64,000 nucleotides of DNA from Colletotrichum lupini (Eukaryota; Ascomycota; Sordariomycetes; Glomerellales; Glomerellaceae), in the NCBI RefSeq assembly GCF_023278565.1, contig NC_064674.1, forward strand, positions 62,001 to 126,000, given 5' to 3'. Shown one piece after another: positions 33,112-45,171 of this stretch. How positions within the stretch are numbered: the first letter of the stretch is position 1; every line of letters begins with the position of its first letter. The notes under the pieces are model-generated. The model was not told where the DNA came from, ran no database searches, and saw only the letters and a list, made by a program, of their open reading frames with translations. The position numbers and the translations under genes are program-made.

Positions 33112-33965
33112 AGGCTTGATTGATCAGATCCAACGATTTGAGCAAGTTTTAGACTCTCTTACCCCGATAAACTCGCCCTGATCGTGGAGAATTACACGAA
33201 ATGAAGTCTAGATAGATGAAGTCGATAGTGCGGCATTCTATGTAAACTAAAGCTTGGGTACAGGATGAACTTAACTTACTTGCGATTTATATATAACCTG
33301 TTTAATGACGACAAAGAATCTCTTGCATGGCGACCTTGCCCCATGTGTATTATGGTTGAATGAAAGAGTTGAAGAGAAGACATTCAAGTGTAAGAACTCG
33401 ATTGTGAAATTGTTTGATATATGCGCATTCTAGTAAAATTCATCTGCCACTATGATCAGGAGCAAGTGATAAGTCAAGGTCATAAACGTACCCTCAACAC
33501 GCAATGGAATGGCTGGAAATGCATCAGTAGACGATTACTATCAACGTGATCATTTGAGGACGTGGAATGAAGGCGAACCTACATCAGCCACTGCTAAAGG
33601 TTATTAACTGTGAGGCAAGATGTGTTAGCGAATACATCAACTCATGTACTGTTAGTTCATTGAGCATAGGCCATCTGAGTTGGAATCCTAAGACGGGTTT
33701 TGAGCTGAGGGCTCCTACGTGCTCTCCGGGGGTTTGAGGCGTTCTTAGTGGTGCCCTGCTGAGTATACTTGCCTTCACTCTTATAGCTGATAGAATTGTT
33801 CCTCACCCAAGGATGGCCCCCAATCAGATCCAAGATCGACTTCTGGGGTTCGACAGTATCATGACGCTTGGACAAGTGACTACTCTGAACAGTGTCTAGC
33901 TGAGCTTCCTCGAGGTGACTTGACTTTGGCGAGTCCTCGATCTTCTTGACAGTCCCCTGAGTGAG
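33112..33965. other. intergenic, nothing recognised
   Basis: Short frames only (for example 33584-33875 minus), overlapping each other in different registers, without domains. This is the 3' flank of the serine protease gene. Confidence 0.5.
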
Positions 33966-35072
33966 CTAGGCTTCGCTGACGGCCGTCTTTGTAATCTCGC
34001 CAGCACTGAGAATCTTGATATCATGATCCGCTTCATGAGGGAACGAAGGAGAATCGAAGAGGACCATAAAGTTGTCGTAGTCAACTCCGTACCGACCTCC
34101 AATAGAGGTGCCAGAATTGCTCGTGCCAGGTCCAAAACCATAGCAATGAGTGCCGATGACAACGTACAATGACTTGTCCTCGAAGACTTTGAGGACTGGT
34201 CCTCCAGATTGGCCTGCATTCGTAATCCCATCAGAACAATAACTCCTGACAGGCTAGTAAAAGGGGTGTACTTTACCTTCATAGGTTGAGACTCGGTATT
34301 CGATCATATGCAAAGTGCTGTCTTGGAGATCGTACTCGGTACGAGCGAACTCTTGATACATCAAGGCACCCCCTTCACCATCTTCACCCCTTGACCCGGG
34401 GAGCTCTTTGTCTCCAGGATATCCTACAACGCCGAGTCTGACTTCGCCAGAAACAGGAGTCGGGTCTTGGACAGGGAACATATTGAGATCACCCTCGAAC
34501 GGACGGTCGAGCTTGATGAATGCAACATCATGCGTCCTAATTTGTGGGCCCGACTGAACCCACTCCAGGGTAGTGATCACTCGCTCACCAAGACGAGCTT
34601 GAACATCGTGCTTCTCGCTATCAACCGAAGAACGCCCAGCATATCCAATGAAGCATTTGATCTCTTTTGCACGCTGGTAGCGATATTTCCAGTCGTAGAC
34701 AACGTGTCCTGCAGTGATAACAGTGTCAGGACTGATGAGCCAGCCGGAGCCCATCATCCAAACTGTTCCACCGCTACCATTGTTGAATGCAGCTAGGATT
34801 TTGACAACAGCTGGGAGACGTCAGTCAAGGAACTTGAGCCATCTGGAAATGCGAAAAAGCTTCTGATAATCATTTCACAACTTACATCGGAACTTGCCAC
34901 CATCCGCAAAGTCTTCGGGATCAACAGCACGGCGGTGATCCTTTGCAAAGACGCCTTCCTCCAGGTCACCCGCTTCAGGCTTGTATGGATTGGCTACAAT
35001 GGCGGACTCCACCTTGGTAGAGGTCGGTTGGTAGAGACTCCAAACCGCCGCCTGAGGATGGTGCTCATCCAT
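33966..35072 (-). CDS. trypsin-fold serine protease (S1-like), three exons
   Basis: Model: complement(join(33966..34213,34277..34810,34886..35072)), 322 residues. Introns of 63 and 75 bp have GT-AG borders and keep frame. Exon 1 encodes about 62 residues without a signal peptide, possibly a propeptide (VFAKDHRRAVDPEDF). Exon 2 begins the protease: GSGWLISPDTVITAGHVVYD with catalytic His, and later THDVAFIKLDRP with catalytic Asp. Exon 3 begins GQSGGPVLK with catalytic Ser and GTHCYG further on. The triad order His-Asp-Ser and the TAGH/GQSGGP motifs are those of glutamyl-endopeptidase-like or trypsin-like enzymes. The gene looks intact. Substrate and location are unknown; without a signal peptide it may be cytosolic, or the true start may be upstream. 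Confidence 0.85.
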
Positions 35073-37290
35073 TATTTCTATGCAATGCTCGGAAGTGAGT
35101 TCCAGTACAAGGATGATTTTGAAGTAGGTGCTGTGGGACTATTAGAATAACGGCGAGAACAATAAGATTAGTAACCGTGACTGTGACGGCTTTGTCTGAA
35201 CCTGTGAAATGAACTGTGATAAATGATGATCTATGATGCTTCTTATGCACTGGTGTCTGCACAGCGTAGAGATGGATTGAACATGTCAGGAAATGCTTCC
35301 ATCTATCATCTATTTCAGTGCGAGCCGTAAACTTGATAGACTTCAGCTGTCGTTCTTAGCATTTCTGTTTCAACTGGCGCCTTGGTGGGTTTCGATGACC
35401 TGGACTCACCCCTCCTCTCTGGATTGGTAAGAGTAAGTCACAATGCAGACTTTGGTGTCTCTGAATCGATCATCTCGGGCTGAATAATCGCACCCAGACC
35501 CTCAGTTTATCATCCTTGGCATGTACAGGGTTCGAAAAACAGACTTGTTTCTACGGTAATCACGAAGAATGTGTCGGTCTACAGGTGACCTGATAAACTC
35601 AGCCGCACGCCCAAAGTTAGTAGTCATGAAATGCCAGAGATATTGTCGCTTGGTTCTGATGTATTAGGTTACTCATGTGCACGAGAGTGAGTTCGAAAGG
35701 GAGGCTCGTTTACTACGGCTTATTGAAAGTAGCTCACATCGCCCACTGAAAGTTCTGCAGCACAGCATCACAATCTAGAGAATGAATTCCGACTTCAATT
35801 TTCAGGTGGGTCAAGCAAGTATACCAAATGACGAAAAAGGCTATCCCAGTTTCAAAGGTTCAGGGCGCGGCCGCTAGCTGGAGGAACGATGTGTTGCCGA
35901 CCAGGGGTCAAATCTTGGCGTGAATCCATCAGGAATGCTGATTTTCCGGACGCGTGATGGAGGTCCACTCAAGAGACGCTACTGATCTCTCAACCAAATT
36001 CTTTCGCATTCCACAGCGTATGTGGTCCCACAGATCCTCTCGTCAAGATCTTCTACTTATCATCAGTCACCTGATTCATTTTTGCGCAGGCCGACATGGA
36101 ATATGAGTAGAACAACACTGGGGTTTTCGCATTGCGAAGACATACAAGTAGGCTCATGTGGTCTCATCTACCTTGTTGCATGTCAGCGCGTCAAAAGATA
36201 ATTAAAGCCATAGTCAGCAAACCCTTTTCAACCAATACGCCACGATTTATATCAAATTGCGTGCCTGCCTATCCAGCTGAGCCAGCCGCTGACGAGTACG
36301 CTGGAAATATCGGGATCAGAGCTAAGGAGAATGCGAAACATCAGAACTTGAAGACACCCAATTCCGTGACTGGAAGCATGGCTTGAATGTTGGTTGCTCA
36401 GCCGGCCCCTCCCGCAGCCCTTCCCGCACCCATTCCGTTGCCACTCACATTCCACATAGGGCCGTCTCGTCAGCTGCAGAAGATACATCTGATAGAAATG
36501 CGTTTCTGCCTTCGATGGTATGAGCTGCCAGGCCGGGAATTATTAATCTAGACTGGAGTCCAATTTGCGGAGAACGTTGGGGAACGTTCTGGTACGTTAG
36601 ACACATGTTTTCCCAATGACGCAAATATAGAGGAGCCAAACATAGCCAGAATGCATACTGGCATGATTCTGATCCTCAGGCACGAGAGGTAATTCCGTGG
36701 CGGGACTTAAAGTATCGCAGGCCGAAACAGTCAGGATGGTTGATACGTCAATGTGGGAAAACATGACAGCTTCTGGATTTCAATATACGTGTAAGATTGA
36801 ATGCTGTGTACTATCATTAACCACTGAACGACAGATGTTGCCTGGCTTTAACTGACATTTAAGGAATGATGAAAGAAACGCCAAGTTGATATTGCTTGGC
36901 CTGAGTCTGACTTCGAAGGTTTGGATATCTTGTCGTCCATTTGGGCCATTCCCACGGTTAATCTATTGGTTGTAAAGACGAAATCAGTTCTCTCAGCAGC
37001 ATGTTTTGTGACTCAGGCTATCGGTGAGAAATGGTGGGTTCAGACCAAAGCTTACAATAAGGACTCATATTCGAGAGACGAGTCGAACTTGAGCATTGGG
37101 GCTTCCAAGAAAATCCAAACCATCTAGCGGTAAGCGAGGGTATTTGAAAGGGGAATAGGAACCAGAGAAGCCTCCGTCTTGATGCGAAGTCATTCTCAAA
37201 TTTGAAAGCAGATATACCTTCAACTTAGGCATGTCCACATTTTGGGACACCATATTCGTCTGGTCTCGTGCACTAATTTACTATGGTACT
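35073..37290. other. intergenic, nothing recognised
   Basis: About 2.2 kb with only short frames on both strands (such as 36132-36386 plus, 36252-36488 minus, 37065-37253 minus), without domains or splice-supported extension. The first part is presumably the promoter of the protease gene. Confidence 0.5.
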
Positions 37291-37735
37291 TCATTTATAT
37301 GTGGCAATGAAGGGATGAGCTCGAAATCTTGGTGGTGCACCTCCTGAAACGATGTGTTCATTAGTTGTAATTAGCCCGCCGTTACTAGCCATGTGGACCT
37401 TTGCGATGGTGAAAGAGTACCTTACGTCAGGAGGTTCGAAGTCAGCTTTCGGAAGATTGAGTACTTCACTTACTGAGAGCCGCACGAGCTGAAGGCGTTC
37501 GGCTCCCCGTAGTTCCACTAGCTGTGAAAATCGTAGGTCCTGCGTATTGCACGGGACCTGCGCTTGATCCAGCCACATGTTTCCCTTTCGTAGAAGGTTC
37601 GATCTCGACCATCGTCAAGCCAAAGGCCCGCGCAATTTTGCCGCAGCTAACTTCGTCCTTGATGATCCCCGTCGCACAGATTCCGTGAGCTGTTAGTCGT
37701 GGGGGGTTCCGGCTTCGTCTCTGCGTGAGAGACAT
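37291..37735 (-). CDS. hypothetical protein, possibly spliced, unknown
   Basis: From an ATG at 37735 the minus frame runs 88 codons (CGKIARAFGLTMVEIEPSTK, HVAGSSAGPVQYAGP). A second overlapping frame from 37578 runs on (LVELRGAERLQLVRLSVSEV, LPKADFEPPD) to a good donor GTAAGGTAC near 37424 and an acceptor TTTCAG near 37345. The composition is protein-like but the two frames must be joined by a frameshift or an unrecognised intron. No domain recognised; may be a pseudogene. Confidence 0.3.
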
Positions 37736-38772
37736 CAGCGCAGCAGCAGATGTAAATTCCTGGCTTGAGAGTCCAGCAGAGGTTAGGCTTTGGGCTGTAC
37801 TCGGTGAGTTCTACACCCGATGTACCGCACTTGGATGCGAGAGAGGTAAAGCCATTGCCTGTGTCGACTCGGTGATACCAGCGGCACGTTGCGCTTTCGC
37901 TGGGGAGACCTGACCAATCCTAAAATATGGTTGTCCTCTTGCCTGAGCTTATGAGACTTCGAGAAGTGCTGTTCGTTGGGATCTTGCTCTCTTTTACCAC
38001 ATCTGTGGGGGGCGTTAAGGCGTTGTACCAAACTTAAATATCTATTGTCTTCATGGTAAGCCGGATATCGCTAGCATCGACGGCATTTTCCACCTTGGCT
38101 CTACGCTATAGCGACCTTCTGGATCGCAACAATACTGTCAAAAGTTTTGGTTAGAGAGACCAAAGACGCTAACGTCTGTCAGTCGGCACAGATATGGGCA
38201 ACAAGACGATTGGGCACTCAGTCGCTGGCTCCTCCGAATTGGGCTGAAAATCCCCGTATAGCAGAGTCCACAAGTCGCTCGCCCAGACCCAGGCAGTTGT
38301 AGATGCTCGCAACTAGCTGTGTGCCTGGTCAGAGAGAGATCCGTTACAGTCATTGTTTGAGTCAAAGGACTTCTTCATGCCGTCTAGCAAATGATTCAAT
38401 CCCCCGCTGAAACCTTGCCCCTAACCAGGCATAGTCAACACGAGCGCACTACTAGTTGTCCGGCCTTCGACTACATGGATTGGAGCCACTTCACTACAGA
38501 GTAAGCAAGAGAGGGGTGGATGCATTCTCGGGGTCATTCATGGGTATGGTAGTTGCGTTGATGACGGTTGCATCTCTAGCAAAGTCTGGATCAGCACCAA
38601 TTATACAACTCCAAATGAGAGGGTTGGTACGGTGTTCGTTCAAAGAGACTAGCAGGGAGAAACAAAGCATGATAATCTTGTAGTGCTTCAAAAGATGAAC
38701 CAAGTGGTAGGAAATCTACTTAATTTAAGCTACACTACCTTCTTGTTTATGCCATTACCTTCAATCCTTATT
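37736..38772. other. intergenic, nothing recognised
   Basis: Short frames on both strands without domains. This is the 3' flank of the G-domain gene. Confidence 0.5.
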
Positions 38773-40625
38773 TTATTTCATGCCCGGGTATTTCCTCTTA
38801 CGCACCTCCATGAACTCCCACAGGGCCGTCTTCATACTCTGCATACGAAACAACGATGCGGAATCACTCCTATCCGCTTGCCCCACAATATCTTCACCTG
38901 TTTGCTCAATGGTCGTAATATCCTCCGTGATTGTATCTTGCAAACTCGCAAGCTCGTTCCACGAGTCTGACGAGGGCCTGGGTGTGGCTGGAGGCGCTGC
39001 GTTATCTCCAGCAAAGAACTGTCTTGAATCCTGCAGAATCTCCTTGATTCCAAGCTTGATTTTGTCCATCCTGAAGCACATGCTGACACCTGGAACAAGA
39101 GCCTTGACCATTTTATGGACTCGCGGAGAGTGTGCCTGATATGCAGCCGCGGCTTTCTCCAAGTCTGCCAACTGGGGTTGAGTGTTGCATTTTCCTGATG
39201 CCTCCTGAAATCCCCTGCTGAACATAAGGATCAGATCGCATGCCAGCATCAGCATAAGTCTTCCTGTGGTTGGTAAAACAAGAGGAACATTGGAACCGGC
39301 GGAAATTAGAAAGAATGGCATCCCTAGAAATATTCCGGTCGTGATAACTGAGACGGTAGCAATCGCTTCAGCTGTCGCTGTCGCGATACTGTTGCCTTCT
39401 TTGTCGAATATGTTCCGCCCGTAAACATCAAAAGCAGTCTTTCCATCGACTCCTGGGATCCCGAAGCAGGAGAGAATAGCTTCACGAAGCTTGATTGCGG
39501 CTGACTTTCGGTTCATGGGGGTTGCTGCGGGCAATCCGGCCGTCAAAGTGGATCTGCGTACGACGTTCTTATAGATGGCCATAACGCTCTCCAAGGCTAG
39601 ATCCACCTTCAGGTCAAGGCGTGCAACCTGAGCCCGGATGTATAGGAGTCTAATCTTCTCATGAGAAAAGCATTCTGCGGTATTCACAGACCAGGCTTTG
39701 AATCGATTTATCATCGTCTGTTGATGTGAGCTTAGGTGTCAGAGGCCTATCTGCGTAGGTACTCTTTAGAACACAGACCTTTTGACACTGCAACGCAAAC
39801 ATCGAAGCGGCCGCCATCCAAATTCATGATCAGTTTCTCGAGATCTCGGAGCCGCTTATAGACTTGGTCGCGCGCAAATTGAGCCAGATTCTCTAAATCA
39901 GGCGTCTGGCCCTGGGCCAACGCTGACATCACTCCGTCACTGAAATGAATCTTTTCGAAGTCATCCTTCTTCGTGGCAATCACAATGACTGGAATATCTT
40001 TCGCATATTCGGCTATGATTCGAAAAAGTTCCTGAGTCGCTTCTTGCACTGGGCGCTGATTGTTGACTTCGAGACAAAACCTGATGCTGTATTAGAGCTC
40101 GCAACAACGGGAGGCGAAGGCATGGAAATATTACCAGATAGCATGAAGACGCTTGTTAATCTCAGTATTCCTCTGTTTTTTTCTCAAAAACTCCCTCACA
40201 GCTTGGAGCTCAGCGGTAGCAGCGGCTTCAAAGCCCCTAGAATCGTGTATGACGAGATCCGGCCTTCCAGGCCAAGTGAGTTCATCCTGGACATTATGCT
40301 CACCTCGAACGTCATTAGAGCTTTTGGTCACCTCTTCACTATCAGGCACGCCAAAGACCTTATTGATCAGTGAGGATTTCCCGACCCCAGTGTTGCCACA
40401 AACTAAAATGCGAAGAGGTCCGAAGTCTTTGTAGTCCTGTATTGCCGCGTCGTTCCAAAACCCTTGATTCGGAAAATCCACATCCTGTCCCAAAATTTTG
40501 TACCTCCACTTTTCCAAGTTGTCATAGAAGGGGAATCTCTGCATGTCCAATCCAATGCCAATGTACCTGTCGAGAAGGAGGTAGACGGAGGGGTGAATAG
40601 TAGTGCCTTGAGGCTCTGTCAGCAT
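38773..40625 (-). CDS. G-domain protein with hydrophobic C-terminal segment, three exons
   Basis: Model: complement(join(38773..39730,39775..40080,40135..40625)), 584 residues; both introns (44 and 54 bp) are GT-AG and keep frame. G1 is GNTGVGKSSLIN, G3 is the DSRGFE region, G4 is ATKKDD. After the G domain, a helical part (VRLLYIRAQ-like, VDLALESVMAIYKNVV) leads to a hydrophobic hairpin (SVITTGIFLGMPFFLISAGS, LVLPTTGRLMLMLACDLILM) and a charged tail ending RKRKYPGMK. The order resembles GTPases with a DUF697-like membrane region and the many lineage-specific fungal GTPases. The N-terminus (TIHPSVYLLLDRY) looks like the end of a DUF2235 domain, so the gene may continue upstream as 40717-42278. 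Confidence 0.8.
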
Positions 40626-40634
40626 CCCGTTTAT

Positions 40635-40684
40635 CTATCACACGTGATCCTAATAGTGGAGAGATAGATTAGTTAAAAACATAC
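40635..40684 (-). other. candidate intron joining DUF2235 and G-domain parts
   Basis: On the minus strand a donor GTATGT (40684) and an acceptor GTGATAG (40635) flank 50 bp. Splicing gives LQ-ING-MLTEPQ in frame with the G-domain ORF. The upstream side (about 40685-40740) is open only in a frame one base off the DUF2235 frame, so a one-base indel (real or an assembly error) separates the two ORFs as given. Confidence 0.4.
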
Positions 40685-40716
40685 CTGAAGAATAGCTCTG
40701 CAGTCCGCCACCCTTA

Positions 40717-42278
40717 TCAAAGAGGGTCCGGATTCTCTCTTTCTGAAAAACCGCCCTTGGGCTTTGCTAGACCGTGTCGAACACTGTATCTTTCATCCTC
40801 ATGCAACATTTGGATATCCGCCATTTCGAAACGTATCCCATTGTCCGTAGTACAACTCCAAGGATTGCCATGGCCTTCGAGAATTCTGAGCAGGATAGGA
40901 TCCATAAGACTGGCCCGATCGCCGGCGAATTCAGCAGATCCAAACTTCAGACCTAGCATCTTGCTTTCGCTGACCGTCCACTGAAGTGGATACAGCGACA
41001 ACCCATCTCTTGCAGAGGATCCCCCGATGTCTTTATGGCTACCTACAAACCAGGCCTGCACAGCCAGGTTCCGTTGCAGTTCCTGGTTCATATTGAATCG
41101 GGGAGTGTTGAATACGTGTTCTGCAAGCGTAAGTTCATTCAAAGCCAATGCATGGCGAAAGTTCTGAATCACGCTGTTGAAAGAGATGTCAAAGCTTTTG
41201 TCGCTACTCATATCCATTTCCATGTCGAATACTCCAACGAATTGGATTGTTGGTGCAGCCCGAGTTGTAGCTTGAAATATCTTCGAAGTCCGGGAAACCG
41301 ATCAGCAACAGGAGACATGAGCAATGAAATCAACAGCTTTGCTGCTAGAATGTCAAGGCGGACTGCTTACTTGACCATCTCCAAGGCCTGCTCTCCCTTG
41401 CCTTCTGCGATACTCTCTGAGAGTTTTTTCGTAGTCGGTTTTGAACTCTCTTTCAGTTTTATCGGCTGATACCAGAGCTCGTACATGGTAAAGTAACCCC
41501 GCCACAGCCTGGACGACAAAGCCGCCCCGCCCGAAGCCAAAGAGCCATACTTCATCTTCAGGCCCGGTCAATCGACAACAGTCTCGGTAGACTTCCCTGA
41601 TATTATCCGAAATCCCGGATGCGATTGCACTACGCATCGTTAAGCCGCGGTCATGAGATTTGATCCCATTGAAGTAACGCTTCTGCTATAGGAATCTTTC
41701 GCATAATTAATATAGTAAATAAGGCGTAATTACTAGCCGGTAATTATAGTTCCGTTTTTATATAATAGTTATAAGCCCTTTACCTCTATTAATTATCATA
41801 TAACTCTAAAAAAAAGTCTAGCTTATATAATATTATACTAAGGGTTACGGGTTCGAATCCTATTTAATTAAATCTTTTTTATATAAAAGTGCGTTAGACG
41901 CTTATTAAGTAGTTAATAGTAAATAAGTCCCTAGTTTATAAGCGATTAATAAATATTTAGCTAGCTAAGCTATAAATCTGGGGGGGGTGTGTAGTAAATA
42001 AGGCGTAATTGCTGGCTGGCAATTACGGTTCCGTTTTTGTATGATAATTGATAATTAGACGTCAATTTCGAGACTTAGACTCATATATGTATTCTCGCAG
42101 CAGCGTACCTTTTCCCATTGTCATCGGTGATTTCCCCCCCGTAGACGGAGGCGAATAGACGGTACACGTTCGTTGTGTTTTGGTTGTCGCTGGCAGATAG
42201 CAAGGACTGGTCTGTATCGCACCATATGCCATCTACACAGACAACGAGACGTTGAGGAACTGGTCGCTCGCCCGCCAT
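40717..42278 (-). CDS. DUF2235 alpha/beta hydrolase (Tle1-like lipase fold)
   Basis: Likely exons on minus: 42109-42278, 41371-41682 and 40717-41280. Exon 1 begins MAGERPVPQRLVVCVDGIWC, the DUF2235 opening, followed by NTTNVYRLF. Exon 2 has YFNGI and the nucleophile elbow FGFGRGGF (usual GFSRGA, so Gly occupies the expected Ser position). Exon 3 has QFVGVFD, HALALNE, QAWFVGSHKDIGG and SLYPLQW, all family landmarks. Intron 2 (41281-41370) is in frame. Intron 1 contains a 341-bp TRIM-like insertion, and its visible borders leave exons 1 and 2 in different phases. With the missing nucleophile Ser and the early stop before the G-domain ORF, the gene may be inactive or mis-assembled. Confidence 0.75.
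41710..42050 (+). mobile_element. TRIM-like mini LTR element inside the DUF2235 intron
   Basis: Two direct terminal repeats of about 60 bp (41710-41770 and 41990-42050) share TAGTAAATAAGGCGTAATT, CCGGTAATTA/CTGGCAATTA and GTTCCGTTTTT. The interior (about 220 bp) is AT-rich and noncoding, has a run of eight G (41980-41987) just before the second repeat like a polypurine tract, and a GGGTTCGAATCC box near 41850 that matches a pol III B-box. ATAATTA occurs at both outer edges (41703-41709 and 42051-42057). The left repeat and interior are RIP-like; the right repeat is not. Confidence 0.65.
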
Positions 42279-44916
42279 AATGGATGCAAGGACAGCAGCG
42301 AGATGATTCGACCTCTGGATAACGCACTGCTGTTGCTTCAAAAAGACGCAAGGGAAATTGCAGGAGAAGAAAGAGGATGGCCTTCCGATTGATAAAGACC
42401 AAACAAGACCCTGAGAACGCAAGTGCAGCAAAGTTCTGAAATCTGAGAGGTACTCTAAGAGGTATATATCCTAGAGGCGGTAGGCCTCGGCCACTCGAAG
42501 GGGCGTCGCAACAAGGCTCCTGGTAGTCGAGTCGGTTAACTGCACATGGATTTCAGTCTCGCCCTCTGGACGACAATCTTGCCCAAGTATTGACAGCCAG
42601 TAGCCTGAATATATGATGAGAAAGACCATAAACAAGTTGTATTCTAATCAGGTGGGAATCAAAAGTGCAGTTGAGAGCCCAAGCTACTGTCACGTTGCAG
42701 GTGCCGACCGTTCACCGAGTCCTACTTTTGAAAATGCTTTCCTATGATTCGCCAGCTCTGATTGATGGTGGGCAAGATTAAAGAGGAGAATTGGTTGAAA
42801 GCCTGGGAACGCGATTGGCAGGTCCATGGTTTGTCTCAGCCTGCGCCGTAGCCTGCTTCAGACACTTGCATTCCTGCGTTACGTTACCAACTATAGAGAA
42901 CCTGTACCAATCTTCAATCAATGTAGGCCTCAAGATGACTCTAATATCGTCCCACCGGCATGATACCACCGCCTATCAATCATCAACTGCAAGCTGGACT
43001 GGCGCCCGCTCTTGTGTAACTCAACTCTGGTGGTATTTCTGGGCCCTCTGCTGCCTTGGGAATCAATTCCGGGCTTTCAATTCGCTGAAAGGCCAATGAC
43101 AAACATGGCTGCAGAGAGGTGCTGGCAAAGCCATTCTTCTCTCTGAGGGTGTCGTCAATCAATGGGTCCCATCGATGAAAGGCACATCGCCACAGCTCGT
43201 ATCTTCCCCCCACAACCCGATCTGGCATCTATGCCTGTACCATCTTCTTATGCGCATTTTCCATTCTATCATCTTGATTGGACGGCGACGCAAGAGCCCG
43301 TCGCGCCTTGCTCGTCATGTCTGTTCATCTCTAGATTTTGGTCGGCCCACAAGCCCGAAGATGACACCTTTGGACTTCGAAATCTGTATATCTCTTCTCC
43401 GAACCAAACGTCCCTGGGCTTTCTCGCTCAAAGGTGGTTCTTGAAGCTCTCAACATTGAACACGACATGAAATCGTCACCCCCTTCCGGAGAACCCTAAT
43501 CGGCCCTCAGGCGATGACCTGGAATCACAATCCATTGATCATTCAACATGCGACTACGGCGGTTGGCCATACGTCTTTTGGGTTGAGTGGCTTGGGTGAC
43601 TGGTTTTGCTTTAATGAGCATGGTAAGAGTTGTCACCTGCCCCAATATTAACCAGTGATCTGTTGATTCGCATGTTAGGAGTAGTTAATTGGAGGTATTA
43701 GGTGTGGTATCGAGATCGCACTATCAACGATCTTGTCATCTTTCTCGCAAAGCAATAGCACTTTCGCAACGGCTTCGGGAACACCATCCTGTGTGGCTTG
43801 ATTCTCGTAAAACGGCTGCAGCTGCGGTGGAAACGATTTTGTTCCTGTCCACGGCCCTGCAGAGCCAAGCACTGCCTTTGTCTTTCTCTCCGGCGAACAC
43901 CAACCTTTTGCCACTTTAGTCCACACTCTCTTTCAGCTCCTCTTTCAATCGGTAGAGCCACGCTGCCTGATGCTTATGAAGATACCGTTCGCTCTGCTAT
44001 GTCTATCACCAAGGAATACTTTCTTCAGAGGCGCTTCACGCTGCCTCTAGCCCTCAATACTTCCACAGGCCTTGCTTGTGCCTTTTTGATCACCTTACGT
44101 TGGCAAGGTCGACTCAGCGACTAATCCTTCGGCTGGGAGGGCGCAATAATCGAGCATGGCTAGCATAGCAAACGCAGACAGGCCATCGCATATCAATTTT
44201 CCATAAAATAAGGAGCAACTCATATTGCGCATTCAAGATTTCCTTCCGGCCTTTCCGCGATATCCTCCGGGAGGGAGTTGGTTTGGAGTTCCGTGCACTA
44301 TAGTTCACTTTGCTGCCTCATGGTTATTCGGCATGTGACCAATTAAGACATCTGTATTACCGTCTTTGAGTTAAAATTATAGATCAGACTAGAAAACCGA
44401 TAGTATCTCAGTGAGCAAGATTCTGGTGGGATGTGCGAGCGTGTACTATTTAATGCTGGGACAGAGATCCCCTACGTAAGCATTGCTTCCTTCAATGGAT
44501 TCACGTATTAACCAGACTTTCGGGGCCGTTTGAAGCAAAGCCAGACTATATTCCAGCCTGATGGCACAGGTCAAAGTCGGAGTTTGTCTTTCCCTCTTCG
44601 TTTTTTCGACCAGGAGAAGGGTTCTCTTTGTCCTAACTCCCGCCGAAGCTTTCTAACTACTCCGAAACCTTGGTGGCATCTTGTTGTGACAACGAGAGCG
44701 ATCCCAGGGTGAGTAACGACATGGTGTTTGATGACCTGCAGTCTGCTGCGAAACAGCATAACACACTACGCCGCATCACATTCAATACCTCTGTTACAAA
44801 GGCCATATTGACATCCCTCCAGTGTAGTTTTGAGCTGGAAAATTCAGAAAACTATTTTTTTGCCCTTAAGGCTGATTGCCGTGGCCAGAGTCACATCGAT
44901 ACTCTTAATGCCGGAG
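42279..44916. other. no recognised gene
   Basis: Includes the 5' flank of the DUF2235 gene. Several overlapping frames occur around 43162-43470 and 43675-44124, some with protein-like composition on the minus strand (43675-43926), but none has a domain or splice-supported continuity. Confidence 0.45.
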
Positions 44917-45125
44917 CCTGTCAATAGATGTACGACGTAGGGAAGAAGCTCACAGAGACCAACTGCTGTTATGGTCAAAGAAATAAATTACTATAATCTG
45001 TACCCCCTACGAAGCGTACTCCTTGCGCTCTATATATACCTTACCTGCTCCTTTGTTGCTTGGATCTTTCCTGTCGCCCTCGTACAATTCCCTATTTGGG
45101 CAGAGCTGACAGAGCCTTTCTAGCC
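44917..45125 (+). repeat. MITE copy (30985 family), right end lost
   Basis: Starts CCTGTCAATAGATG, then AGGGAAGAAGCTCACAGAG, ACCAACTGCTGTTATGGTC, GCGCTCTATATATACC and CTGCTCCTTTGTTGCTTGG in the same order as the 30985-31243 copy. The right terminal inverted repeat is missing or too diverged, and no duplication is visible. Confidence 0.7.
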
Positions 45126-45171
45126 AGGAGACTCTGTCTATCCCCCATATCCGCTCGTGAAATTTTGACAC

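Noticed and set aside
41830..41880. tRNA gene suggested by GGGTTCGAATCC
   Set aside because: No foldable cloverleaf or A-box with proper spacing is visible; the box sits inside a repeated mini-element and is better seen as tRNA-derived or chance.
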